A stretch of DNA of 19,126 nucleotides from Deltaproteobacteria bacterium (GTDB lineage: Bacteria; Desulfobacterota; Desulfarculia; Adiutricales; Adiutricaceae): positions 1-19,126 of the forward strand of contig JAIRNQ010000221.1 in NCBI GenBank assembly GCA_031257955.1, written 5' to 3'. This document shows, one piece after another, positions 5,708 to 13,320 of this stretch. A model generated the notes under the pieces. The model did not search any database. It saw nothing but the letters and a program-made list of their open reading frames with translations, and was not told where the DNA came from. A program made the translations under genes and the position numbers. Positions within the stretch are counted from its first letter, which is position 1, and each line of letters starts with the position of its first letter.

Positions 5708-7519
5708 GTGTCAACGGTAGCCAATTTAAAAAAAGCCATGGAATATAGGGAACTAATTGAGATTCTTTTGGCCGGCGATAGGTATGCCGATTTGGTATTG
5801 CGGGGAGGCCGGTTAATCAACACCCTGACCAGGGAAATCTACCCGGCCGACGTGGCCATAAAAAAACCATATGTGCTGATGGCTGGGGAAGCCGGAAGCA
5901 TGATCGGTCCCGCCACGGTCGTGGTCGATCTTGAGGGGGCTTACGTTTCGCCCGGCTTTATCGACTCGCACATGCACTTTGAGAGCAGCATGCTCACGAT
6001 TACCGAGTTCTCCAGGCTATCGATTCCTTCGGGAACGACGGCGCTCATCGCCGATCCCCACGAGATAGGGAACGCCTTGGGCGGGGTGGGCATAAAAGCC
6101 ATGGCCGATGAGGCCGAGAAGGTGCCCAATTTTGTCAGGCTAGTGGTTCCTTGCCTTACGCCGGATTGTCCGTCTTTGGAAACGGCCGGGGTGGACGTGA
6201 ATTCCCGGGACATGGAAGATCTGTTAAGTTACCCCAATATTATCGGAATTGGTGAGCTCCAGGGCTTCTCCATCGCCAGGCACGTGTTTAAAAACACCCC
6301 GGAGGTAGTGACCGATCTTTTGGCCTCGACCAGCTACGCCCGCGGCCTGGGGCTGGTGGTGGACGGGAACGCCCCGGAACTGTTCGGCGAAGAACTGGCC
6401 GCCCACATCGTGGCCACCGGGGGCCGCTGCTCCTGCCACGAGACCACTACCAAGGCCGAGTGCGTGGAAAAATTGCGCCAAGGCGTTTACGTTTTTATGC
6501 GGGAAGGCTCCACCCAAAAGAACATGGCCGAATGCGTGCGGGCCGTGACCGAAGAGGGCCTGGACTCCAGGCGATGCATACTGGCCACCGACGACATGGT
6601 GGCCGGGGATCTGCAAACCTTGGGGCACATGAACGAAATCGTTCGCCGGACCATCAGGGAAGGGGTCGATCCGGTGGAGGCCATCCAAATGGTCACCATC
6701 AACCCGGCCACTTACTTTGGTTTGGAGGGGCGGGGCGTCGTGGCCCCGGGGGCTCTGGCCGATCTGGCCATCATCCGCGATCTCTCCGAAATGACTGTCG
6801 AGGCGGTATTCATCGGGGGAGAATTGATGGCCAGCCAAGGCGAGCTTTTGATAAACCTTCCCAAGTATACCTACCCACAATCGGTTAAGAATTCCGTAAA
6901 GCGTGGCCCCATAACCGAAGCCGACTTGGCCATCAAGGCCAGCGGCGCCTCGGTAACCGGTCGGGCCATAGTCTGCGTTCCCGACCAGAACCTGACAGAC
7001 ACTCTGGAAGCGCCTTTAAAGGTCAGCGGGGGCCTCGTCCAGTGCGATCCGGCCAAAGACATACTCTACATGGTTTGCGTGGAACGCTATGGCCGGAACG
7101 GCAACGTGGGCAAATGCTTCGTGACCGGCCTGGGCCTTCGCCAGGGGGCGGTGGCCGAGAGCGTGGCCCACGACACCCACAATATCCTGGCGGCCGGAAC
7201 CAATCTCCAAGACATGGTCGCGGCCGTTAACCGGGTCATCGAGCTGGGCGGAGGCATCGCCGCCGTCCTGAACGGCAAAGTCTTGGAGGATCTGCCCCTA
7301 CGGGTCGGCGGGCTGATAACCGACGAACTGACCGGGCTAGAGGTTAGCCAAAAGATCCAGAGCCTGGAGAGGGTAGTTAGCGAGAAGTTGGGCGGAACCA
7401 TCCACGATCCTTTCATGCACCTGTCTTTCTTGGCCCTCTCGACCAGCCCCAAGTGGAAGCTGACCGACAAGGGACTCATCGACGTTGAGTCCTTCCAAAT
7501 CTTGGAACCGGTATTTTAG
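5708..7519 (+). CDS. ade: Adenine deaminase
   Basis: The product (603 residues from GTG 5708) is adenine deaminase of the amidohydrolase superfamily, converting adenine to hypoxanthine and ammonia in the cytoplasm. Visible hallmarks are an N-terminal helical segment (LLAGDRYADLVLRGG), the metal-binding SPGFIDSHMHFESSML (H88, H90), TTALIADPHEIGN, GELQGF and CSCHETT motifs, and the family-specific C-terminal domain containing ESVAHDTHNILAAGTN and GGGIAAV. The length is close to the E. coli enzyme. GTG at 5708 is chosen because GGGAGGG lies at 5694-5700. An in-frame ATG upstream falls in the 38-bp repeats. No convincing encapsulation peptide precedes the catalytic domain. It sits directly after the shell block and before guanine deaminase, tying the locus to purine catabolism. 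Confidence 0.95.
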   Translation: MSTVANLKKAMEYRELIEILLAGDRYADLVLRGGRLINTLTREIYPADVAIKKPYVLMAGEAGSMIGPATVVVDLEGAYVSPGFIDSHMHFESSMLTITEFSRLSIPSGTTALIADPHEIGNALGGVGIKAMADEAEKVPNFVRLVVPCLTPDCPSLETAGVDVNSRDMEDLLSYPNIIGIGELQGFSIARHVFKNTPEVVTDLLASTSYARGLGLVVDGNAPELFGEELAAHIVATGGRCSCHETTTKAECVEKLRQGVYVFMREGSTQKNMAECVRAVTEEGLDSRRCILATDDMVAGDLQTLGHMNEIVRRTIREGVDPVEAIQMVTINPATYFGLEGRGVVAPGALADLAIIRDLSEMTVEAVFIGGELMASQGELLINLPKYTYPQSVKNSVKRGPITEADLAIKASGASVTGRAIVCVPDQNLTDTLEAPLKVSGGLVQCDPAKDILYMVCVERYGRNGNVGKCFVTGLGLRQGAVAESVAHDTHNILAAGTNLQDMVAAVNRVIELGGGIAAVLNGKVLEDLPLRVGGLITDELTGLEVSQKIQSLERVVSEKLGGTIHDPFMHLSFLALSTSPKWKLTDKGLIDVESFQILEPVF

Positions 7520-8052
7520 GTTTCGCATAATAGCGTTCCTTGGTCGGCTTTAGAGCTACCCAAAGGGGAGGCCCGCCGGACCGGGATCGTCTCAGAGGCG
7601 ATTTGCGGGGGTTTTTGGTCCGAGTGGCTACGGGAGTAGGGGTCTCGCGACAACTTCGCGCCTGCGCGGTCTCAGGGCCGTTTATGGGGCCGTTTGGCGA
7701 GGGTCACGAGTGCCGTCTGGTGGGGGTGCCGGACCGGGATCGTCTCAGAGGCGATTTGCGGGGGTTTTTGGGCCGAGTGGCTATGGGAGTAGGGGTTACG
7801 CGACAACTTCGCTCCCGCGCGGTCCCAGGGTCGTTTATGGGGCCGTTTATGGGGCCGTTTGGCGATGGTCACGAGTGCCACTTCTCGGGGTGGCCAAGCG
7901 GTTGGCCACGAGGCGGCCAAGTGGCTGGCCGCGGGGGCACCCACCTGGGTGGCCCCGGGGGCAATTCGGTTGGACGGTTATTTGGCTATCCAAGGCCAAC
8001 CCGAGAGGGTTGGTTGGCGATATTGAGGATGTTTCATCACCTGGAGGCATTT
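7520..8052. other. Repeat- and hairpin-rich intergenic region before guaD
   Basis: No convincing gene lies here. It holds a 153-bp direct duplication and then a GGCC-rich stretch that can form hairpins: TTGGCC/GGCCAA at 7902-7920, and a stem at 7934-7956 pairing GGGGCACCC with GGGTGGCCCC apart from one bulge. The frame of guaD stays open through the whole region because 153 is divisible by three, but the translated product has no similarity to deaminases. It may be a long structured leader. No known purine riboswitch pattern was recognised. Confidence 0.55.
7578..7883 (+). repeat. 153-bp tandem duplication upstream of guaD
   Basis: The two copies start with GGACCGGGATCGTCTCAGAGG at 7578 and 7731. 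The first 40 bases are nearly identical and later parts diverge by substitutions. Copy 2 has an extra 12-bp TTTATGGGGCCG element, present once in copy 1 and twice in copy 2, so its similarity runs on slightly beyond 7883. The divergence indicates an old duplication, not an assembly error. Confidence 0.9.
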
Positions 8053-9369
8053 ATGTCAAACAGTTGCGAACTATTGCCGGTAAGGGGTTCCTTTCTGGAC
8101 TTCAGCGGGCCCGTTGAAGAGATCGCGGAATTGGAATCGAAAGCCCGGTATCTCGAGGACGGATTGATGTTGGTGAGGGACGGCCGCATCGAGAGCCTTC
8201 TCCCTTTTGCCGAAGGATTGAAGGCGCTGCCGGATGGTTTGAGGATCCGGGATTACCGGGGAAAACTTATCGTCCCGGGGCTGATCGACACCCATATCCA
8301 TTACCCACAGACGGAATTGGTTGGGGCCTATGGGGAGCAACTCCTCGATTGGCTGAACAAATACACCTTCCCCACCGAAGGCCAATACCGCGATTTCGAC
8401 CACGCCAGCGTCATCTCGGAGTTTTTTCTGCGCCAGCTTTTGAGCAACGGCACCACTACGGCCCTGGTTTTTTGCGCCGTCTATCCCCAGTCGGCCGAGG
8501 CCTTCTTTGAGGCCGCCGAGCGGCAAAACATGAGAGTCATCGCCGGCAAGGTCTTGATGGATCGCAACGCCCCGGACTATCTCTTGGATACCCCCCAGAG
8601 CGGCTACGACGACTCCAAGGCCCTCATCGAAAAGTGGCACAACCGGGGACGCTTGCTCTACGCCGTTACCCCCAGGTTCGCGCCGACCTCAAGCCCGGAG
8701 CAGCTCGAGATGGCCAGCGCCCTGATGAAAGAGTACCCCGGGGTATACATGCAAACCCATCTCTCGGAAAACAAAAGCGAGGTCGAGTGGGTAAAATCCC
8801 TATACCCAAGCAACAAAAACTACCTGGACGTCTACGCCTCCTTTGGCCTGACCGGCCCGCGAAGCCTGTTTGCCCACAGCATCCACCTGGAGGAGGCCGA
8901 GTGGCGGGTCTTTTCGGAAACCGATTCGGTAATCTCTTTCTGCCCGACTTCCAACACATTTTTGGGGAGTGGCCTGTTCAATCTGGCCCAGGCCAGGAAG
9001 AACAAAGTCAGGGTGGGCTTGGCTACCGACATCGGCGGGGGGACCTCCTTCAACCAACTGGTGACCCTCGGCGAGGCTTATAAGGTCTTACAGCTCCAGG
9101 GCTACAAGTTTACGCCTTACGAGGCCATCTACACGGCCACCCTGGGGAGCGCCCAGGCCTTGTCCCTGGACGACAAGATCGGAAATTTCGACAAGGGCAA
9201 AGAGGCCGATTTCGTGGTACTCGATTTGACTTCCACCCCTTTGGCCCAGCTCCGTTACGACAATTCCAAGACCCTGGCCGAAAAACTTTTCGTTTTGACG
9301 ACCATAGGCGACGATCGAGGCATATACAGAACCTACGTTTCCGGAAGGTTGGCCCACGCTCGGGGCTAG
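8053..9369 (+). CDS. guaD: Guanine deaminase
   Basis: This 438-residue enzyme of the amidohydrolase superfamily hydrolyses guanine to xanthine and ammonia. It follows E. coli GuaD closely from memory, including GKLIVPGLIDTHIHYPQ (H81, H83), GAYGEQLLDWLNKYTFPTE, RFAPTSSPEQ, QTHLSENKSEV (H236), FAHSIHLEE (H275), FCPTSNTFLGSG and ATDIGGGTSF (D326), which supply the metal ligands and substrate-binding residues. ATG at 8053 is supported by CTGGAGG at 8041-8047 and gives the normal family length. The longer open frame back to 7540 is repeat sequence. It shares the direction and likely transcript of ade and the purine permease, so guanine and adenine would both be funnelled towards xanthine. Confidence 0.97.
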   Translation: MSNSCELLPVRGSFLDFSGPVEEIAELESKARYLEDGLMLVRDGRIESLLPFAEGLKALPDGLRIRDYRGKLIVPGLIDTHIHYPQTELVGAYGEQLLDWLNKYTFPTEGQYRDFDHASVISEFFLRQLLSNGTTTALVFCAVYPQSAEAFFEAAERQNMRVIAGKVLMDRNAPDYLLDTPQSGYDDSKALIEKWHNRGRLLYAVTPRFAPTSSPEQLEMASALMKEYPGVYMQTHLSENKSEVEWVKSLYPSNKNYLDVYASFGLTGPRSLFAHSIHLEEAEWRVFSETDSVISFCPTSNTFLGSGLFNLAQARKNKVRVGLATDIGGGTSFNQLVTLGEAYKVLQLQGYKFTPYEAIYTATLGSAQALSLDDKIGNFDKGKEADFVVLDLTSTPLAQLRYDNSKTLAEKLFVLTTIGDDRGIYRTYVSGRLAHARG

Positions 9370-9460
9370 GGCCCCGGGGCTTGGGCCGGGGAGGCGATGG
9401 GGATTGCGTGGGAATTGAATATTTAAATCGACGCCCCAGCGGGGGCCTGGAAGGTGTTTT

Positions 9461-10804
9461 ATGGCAGGAACAAACGGCGGCGGGGCTAAGCCCTTTCTCG
9501 ACAAGTTTTTCCTCATTACCGATCGCGGAAGTAACGTCAGAACCGAGGTAATCGGCGGGCTGACCATGTTTTTGGCCATGGTTTACTCGATCTTCGTGGT
9601 CCCGGGCATGCTTTCGGAAGCCGGGTTTCCCCGGGACGGGGTTTTCGTGGCCGTTTGTTTGGTGGCCGGATTTGGTTCCATTTTTATGGGGGCTTGGGCA
9701 AAATTGCCCATGGTCATTGGCTGCGCCATATCCCTGACCGCTTTTACGGCGTACAGTTTGGTTTTGGGCCAAAATATAAGCCCGACCGTGGCCCTGGGGG
9801 CGATCTTTTGGATGGGCCTAATCTTTACGGTCATTACCGTAACCGGCATCCGCAACTGGCTCCTGACCAACCTTCCCAAGGGCGTGGCTGTGGGGACGGG
9901 CATAGGCATCGGCCTGTTTCTCCTGACCATCGCCGCCAACGGGGTGGGCATGATCGTCCCCAATGCCAACGGTTATCCCATCCGTTTTGGCTCCTTGACG
10001 GAATTCCCCGTCTACATGACCATAATAGGGCTGGCCTTCATCTTTGGGCTGGAGAGCCGCCGCACCCCCGGCGGTATCCTGATGGTCGTGGTGGGCATCT
10101 CCATCGTTGGCCTCATAGTCGACGAAAACGTAAAGTACTCCGGAATCGTCGCCCTTCCCAGTTTTACCGGCGAGAACTCGCTGGTGGGCAAACTCGATTT
10201 TCTCGGCGGCTTGAACCGCATGGTCATTCCCTCCGTCCTGGCCCTGGTCATGACCGCCATCTTTGACGCCACCGGGGCCATCCGGGCCATAGCCGGCCAA
10301 GCGAAGCTTCTGGACGAGCGCGATCAAATTATCAACGGCGGCAAGGCCCTGACGGCCGACTCGGTCAGCAGCGTCTTCGCCGGCCTGGTTGGCGGTACCC
10401 CGGCGGCCGTTTTCATCGAGTCCGCGGCCGGCGCGGCCGCCGGGGCCAAGACCGGTCTGGCCGCCTCGGTAGTTGGCCTATTGTTTCTCCTCATGATCTT
10501 TTTTTCGCCGCTGGGCAAGCTGGTTCCCTCCTACGCCACGGCCCCGGCCCTTATGTACGTAGGCCTTTTGATGCTCAGTAGCGTCAGGGATCTTAATTTT
10601 GGGGACTTCGTGGGCGCTTTGTCCGGCCTCCTTTGCGCGACCGGGATTGTCATAACCGGCAACATCGTGACCGGAATCATGTTTGGTTTCGTTGCCCACA
10701 CCCTTGGGCGTCTAATTTCTGGCGAATATGCCAAACTAAACGTGGGAACCGTGGTCATTACCGCCATCCTGGTGGCCTTCTACGCCTCCGGATGGGCCAT
10801 CTGA
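9461..10804 (+). CDS. NCS2 / AzgA-type purine permease
   Basis: A 447-residue inner-membrane transporter with around a dozen hydrophobic segments. Family marks are RTEVIGGLTMFLAMVYSIFVVPGML near the N-terminus, FDATGAIRAIAG (268-279, the TM8 motif) and FIESAAGAAAGAKTGLAA (318-335), matching AzgA-type guanine/hypoxanthine/adenine permeases. Some usually conserved positions differ. The glycine/asparagine-rich TM3 motif reads PMVIGCAISLTAFTAYS instead of a GxGLNAFFAY pattern, and GTPAAVF replaces the usual Ser/Thr-rich run before ESAAG. Substrate preference may therefore differ from the characterised members (xanthine or urate are guesses). A GGAAGG site precedes the ATG. The gene follows guaD by about 90 bases. 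Confidence 0.9.
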   Translation: MAGTNGGGAKPFLDKFFLITDRGSNVRTEVIGGLTMFLAMVYSIFVVPGMLSEAGFPRDGVFVAVCLVAGFGSIFMGAWAKLPMVIGCAISLTAFTAYSLVLGQNISPTVALGAIFWMGLIFTVITVTGIRNWLLTNLPKGVAVGTGIGIGLFLLTIAANGVGMIVPNANGYPIRFGSLTEFPVYMTIIGLAFIFGLESRRTPGGILMVVVGISIVGLIVDENVKYSGIVALPSFTGENSLVGKLDFLGGLNRMVIPSVLALVMTAIFDATGAIRAIAGQAKLLDERDQIINGGKALTADSVSSVFAGLVGGTPAAVFIESAAGAAAGAKTGLAASVVGLLFLLMIFFSPLGKLVPSYATAPALMYVGLLMLSSVRDLNFGDFVGALSGLLCATGIVITGNIVTGIMFGFVAHTLGRLISGEYAKLNVGTVVITAILVAFYASGWAI

Positions 10805-10965
10805 TGGCCAATCCGGAGTCCAGTTACCGAGTCCGTTTCGGCCAAACATGTTTTTATGACGGTTTTTGCGGAATTGGTTTTCTGTTTTCGCTCCCGGACT
10901 GCTATAATTTGGCTGCGGAGCTTGGTGAGCCCGTAAATTTAGGCGAAGGTTCCACGGGCGCCTAG
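10804..10965 (+). CDS. Possible small ORF overlapping the permease stop (53 aa)
   Basis: The permease stop and an ATG overlap as TGATG (10802-10806), opening a 53-codon frame with three cysteines (TCFYDGFCGIG and DCYNL). TGATG overlaps often mark coupled genes, but I recognise no family and the frame ends inside a short repeat at 10963-10965. It could equally be chance. It is reported because nothing else explains the stretch. Confidence 0.25.
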   Translation: MANPESSYRVRFGQTCFYDGFCGIGFLFSLPDCYNLAAELGEPVNLGEGSTGA

Positions 10966-10990
10966 AGGCCCATGGCGCCTAGAAGCCAAT
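10957..10990 (+). repeat. 17-bp tandem direct repeat containing GGCGCC
   Basis: GGCGCCTAGAGGCCCAT (10957-10973) is followed at once by GGCGCCTAGAAGCCAAT (10974-10990), differing at two positions. Each unit starts with the palindrome GGCGCC. Confidence 0.85.
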
Positions 10991-11053
10991 GGCCTTGGGG
11001 TTAAAGCCCCAGGGCGGGGCCTTAGGAAGGTCGGACAAACAAATCTGTGAATT

Positions 11054-11089
11054 CTGGCAGTTGGTAATTGACTAACTGCCAGGTTTTTT
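11054..11089 (+). terminator. Rho-independent terminator before the gcv operon
   Basis: A perfect 9-bp stem, CTGGCAGTT (11054-11062) with AACTGCCAG (11074-11082), and a loop that can pair further is followed by G and six T residues. It lies 250 bases after the permease stop and 280 bases before gcvT. It is a strong candidate terminator or attenuator. Confidence 0.85.
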
Positions 11090-11131
11090 AAGGACGGTAG
11101 GCACCCCCCGTTATATGGGTTATTGTCAAGG

Positions 11132-11151
11132 CATGGCACCCTGGTGTCATG
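11132..11151. promoter_or_regulatory. 20-bp interrupted palindrome, operator-like
   Basis: CATGGCACC, a two-base centre and GGTGTCATG form an inverted repeat with a single mismatch (8 of 9 pairs). It lies between the terminator and gcvT, a plausible site for a dimeric regulator or a short RNA hairpin. TTGTCA lies just upstream (11124-11129) and TCTAAT just downstream (11152-11157), but their spacing of 22 bases is too long for an ordinary promoter. Confidence 0.45.
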
Positions 11152-11200
11152 TCTAATTCATTGGGGCGATCCGGGCGCGTTGGTGCCCAGCGTTAGGTCC

Positions 11201-11265
11201 AAACATGGAGTCGAAACATGGGGTCCAAAGATGGGGTCCAAAGATGGGGCCCAAAGATGGGGTCG
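11201..11265 (+). repeat. 13-bp minisatellite, five copies, upstream of gcvT
   Basis: Five consecutive units of the form AAA(C/G)ATGG(G/A)GTCC lie at 11201, 11214, 11227, 11240 and 11253, with one to three substitutions each. Each unit contains an ATG followed by purines, but no good ribosome-binding spacing. The array is about 100 bases upstream of the gcvT start, probably in its leader. Confidence 0.93.
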
Positions 11266-11368
11266 AATGGATAGGACAAAAGTACTAACCTCTCGGATGA
11301 AAGTTATTCAATGAAGCTAACGTTGATTTTTTGCGTTCGCTAATACACAATCCCTTTTGGAGACGATT

Positions 11369-12616
11369 ATGGCAACTGCCAACAAAACTGTTTTATACCC
11401 GGTCCATACCTCCCTGGGGGCCACCATGGGCGGCTTTTGCGGCTGGGATATGTCCTTGTGGTATCCCACCGGGGCGGTCAAGGAACATTTGGCCGTGCTT
11501 TCCGGGGCCGGGCTCTTCGACACGAGCCATATGGGCGTAATTTTGGCCGAGGGGCAAGGCCTTCGGCTGTTTATAAACCGCGCCGTCACCAAAGACATCT
11601 CGGACCTTAAAATCGGTCGGGCCGGATACGCCATAGTGCTCGACGAAAACGGCTATACCGTCGACGACACCATAGTCTACCCCCTTTACGAAGGGGCCCC
11701 GGCGGATCGTTTCGCTTTGGTGGTTAACGCCGGCAATACCCAACCGGTCATTGCCCATCTAAAACAACTTCCGGGGGGATCCGATATCAAATGGACGGAT
11801 TTGGCCGGCGAGCTAAGTAAGTTCGATCTCCAAGGACCGGCCAGCTTCAAGATCATGAAAACCTTGGTGGCCAACCCCGAGAGCGTGTTCGATTCATTGC
11901 CCTATTTCAGTTTTAAGGGCGAATTCGATCTTTCCCTGTCGAAGGTAAAGCTTACCGACGGCACGCCCATCCTCCTCTCCCGCACCGGCTACACGGGCGA
12001 ATTGGGCTTTGAAATCTTCCTGCCCAATGACAGGGCCGTCCCGGTCTGGGAAGCCCTCCTGGAAGCCGGTAAGCCCTTTGGGACCATTCCCTGCGGGTTG
12101 GCTGCCCGCGACTCCTTGCGGGCCGGTGCCGTTCTGCCCCTTAGCCACAAGGACATCGGGGCTTGGCCCTTTATCAATAACCCCTGGCCTTTCGCCTTGC
12201 CTTACGCGGCCGATGGCACCTTTACCAAGGATTTTCATGGAAAAGACGCCCTTCTGAAGGCCGCGGGAACGGCGGATTACACGCTTCCCTTCATAGGCTT
12301 TGACCCCCGAAAGGTCGATGAACACTCGGGGAAGGTCCTCCAGGGGGATCGGGAGATAGGCATTGTCCTTTCGGCCGTGGCCGACATGAGCCTGGGCCGG
12401 GTGGAGGGCCAAGTCTTTGGCTTGGGCAGCCCCGAAAAACCGGCCGGCTTTAACCCCAAAGGCTTGGTCTGCGGCTTCGTCAAGGTGGCGGAAAATCTTC
12501 CCGTCGGTACCGTCGTCTCCATCAAGGACGATCGCCGGGCCTTAAAGATCGAGATCGTCGGCGACATCCGCCCGGGCCGCACCGCCCGCTGGCCCCTCAA
12601 AAAGGCCGGCGCCTAA
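11369..12616 (+). CDS. gcvT: Glycine cleavage system T protein (aminomethyltransferase)
   Basis: The T protein transfers the methylene group of the aminomethyl-lipoyl H protein to tetrahydrofolate, releasing ammonia. The 415-residue product shows GGFCGWDMSLWYP, KEHLAVLSGAGLFDTSHMG (38-56), RTGYTGELGFEIF (about 205-217), CGLAARDSLRAGAVLPLS and the C-terminal barrel segment GLVCGFVKV. It is about 40-50 residues longer than common GcvT proteins. ATG at 11369 is preceded by TTGGAGA at 11357-11363. It heads a block containing every glycine cleavage component, so glycine made upstream in the pathway would yield methylene-tetrahydrofolate, CO2, ammonia and NADH. Confidence 0.94.
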   Translation: MATANKTVLYPVHTSLGATMGGFCGWDMSLWYPTGAVKEHLAVLSGAGLFDTSHMGVILAEGQGLRLFINRAVTKDISDLKIGRAGYAIVLDENGYTVDDTIVYPLYEGAPADRFALVVNAGNTQPVIAHLKQLPGGSDIKWTDLAGELSKFDLQGPASFKIMKTLVANPESVFDSLPYFSFKGEFDLSLSKVKLTDGTPILLSRTGYTGELGFEIFLPNDRAVPVWEALLEAGKPFGTIPCGLAARDSLRAGAVLPLSHKDIGAWPFINNPWPFALPYAADGTFTKDFHGKDALLKAAGTADYTLPFIGFDPRKVDEHSGKVLQGDREIGIVLSAVADMSLGRVEGQVFGLGSPEKPAGFNPKGLVCGFVKVAENLPVGTVVSIKDDRRALKIEIVGDIRPGRTARWPLKKAGA

Positions 12617-12617
12617 T

Positions 12618-12645
12618 GGGCTAGGCCCGAGCGCCTAGCCCTTTT
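12618..12645 (+). terminator. Hairpin with short T run between gcvT and gcvH
   Basis: GGGCTAGG (12618-12625) and CCTAGCCC (12634-12641) form a perfect 8-bp stem, followed by four T residues. The T run is short, so termination is probably partial. It could lower expression of the genes after gcvT or stabilise the gcvT message. Confidence 0.55.
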
Positions 12646-12782
12646 AGTCGCCTAGCTTTGGCTTATATTTTTATCTTACGCGGTTAGCTGACGCCTTAAA
12701 GGTGTAGGCTCGCCGCAACCATCGATAGATTGGGGCCCATGGGCCCGCCCTGGTCGTTCAGGGGATAGAAGGAGCGTTACAC

Positions 12783-13181
12783 ATGAAAGAACTTAATGAG
12801 CTGATTTTGCCCACCAACGTCAAATACCACGCCGATCACGAGTGGGTAAGCGCGGCCGCGCCCTTTAAGCTGGGCATATCGGACTACGCCCAGGACGCTT
12901 TGGGCGCCTTGACCTACGTGGAACTGCCCGAAGTCGGGGCCAAGCTGACCCTGGGCGAGGAGTTCGGAACCCTGGAATCGACCAAAAGCGTAAGCCCCCT
13001 CATCAGCCCGGTCAACGGTACGGTCAAGGCCATTAACGAAAGCCTGTCGGACAACCCGGATCTGGTAAATTCCGACCCCTACGGCGAGGGCTGGATCATC
13101 GAAATCGAGATGGAGGCCTCCGAGCTCGCGCCCCTACTGGACGCCGCCGCCTACAAGGCCCTTCTGGAAAACCAGGCCTAA
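12783..13181 (+). CDS. gcvH: Glycine cleavage system H protein
   Basis: The H protein shuttles aminomethyl and hydrogen groups on a swinging lipoyl arm among P, T and L proteins. The 132-residue product has YHADHEWV near the N-terminus, LGISDYAQDALGALTYVELP, and the lipoylation motif GTLESTKSV with the modified lysine at K68, followed by PVNGTV and DPYGEGWII. Length is normal. AAGGAG lies ten to fifteen bases before the ATG. Lipoylation could be carried out by the ligase encoded at the end of this operon. Confidence 0.97.
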   Translation: MKELNELILPTNVKYHADHEWVSAAAPFKLGISDYAQDALGALTYVELPEVGAKLTLGEEFGTLESTKSVSPLISPVNGTVKAINESLSDNPDLVNSDPYGEGWIIEIEMEASELAPLLDAAAYKALLENQA

Positions 13182-13320
13182 GCCCGGCCTTGGGCCCTGG
13201 TTCTTGCGACCGAAGGCTGAAAAGGCGCTTAATTTTGCGCCGAAAGTATTGAAAATTACTATAGCGCTTGGCAGTTAAGGGGATTGCCTTCCCGAGTGGC
13301 CTTAGGCGCGGGAGATTATT

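Larger units (their letters stand above)
10805..11368. other. Long intergenic leader before the glycine cleavage operon
   Basis: This 560-base region holds a TATAAT sequence (10903-10908) without a convincing -35 box, a 17-bp direct repeat, a strong terminator hairpin, a 20-bp interrupted palindrome and a 13-bp minisatellite, in that order before gcvT. I looked for a glycine riboswitch and did not recognise its conserved core. The terminator may end the purine-permease transcript, or act in an attenuating leader of the gcv operon. Confidence 0.5.

Noticed and set aside
5708..5770. Encapsulation peptide at the N-terminus of adenine deaminase
   Set aside because: The helical N-terminus is of the kind also present in non-BMC adenine deaminases, with no separate linker before the catalytic domain.
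7540..8052. Open frame that would add about 170 residues to the N-terminus of guanine deaminase
   Set aside because: It translates the 153-bp duplication and GGCC-rich DNA, stays open only because the duplication is a multiple of three, and the ATG at 8053 has a good ribosome-binding site and gives the normal family length.
7520..8052. Known purine riboswitch before guaD or the permease
   Set aside because: The short conserved three-way-junction and loop sequences of the purine aptamer were not recognised.
10909..11053. Glycine riboswitch in the gcvT leader
   Set aside because: Position and downstream terminator are suggestive, but I could not find the conserved aptamer core by eye.
13235..13262. 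Promoter (TTGCGC, 16 bases, TACTAT) before gcvPA
   Set aside because: Each box matches only four of six consensus bases, and the gene lies within an apparent operon.
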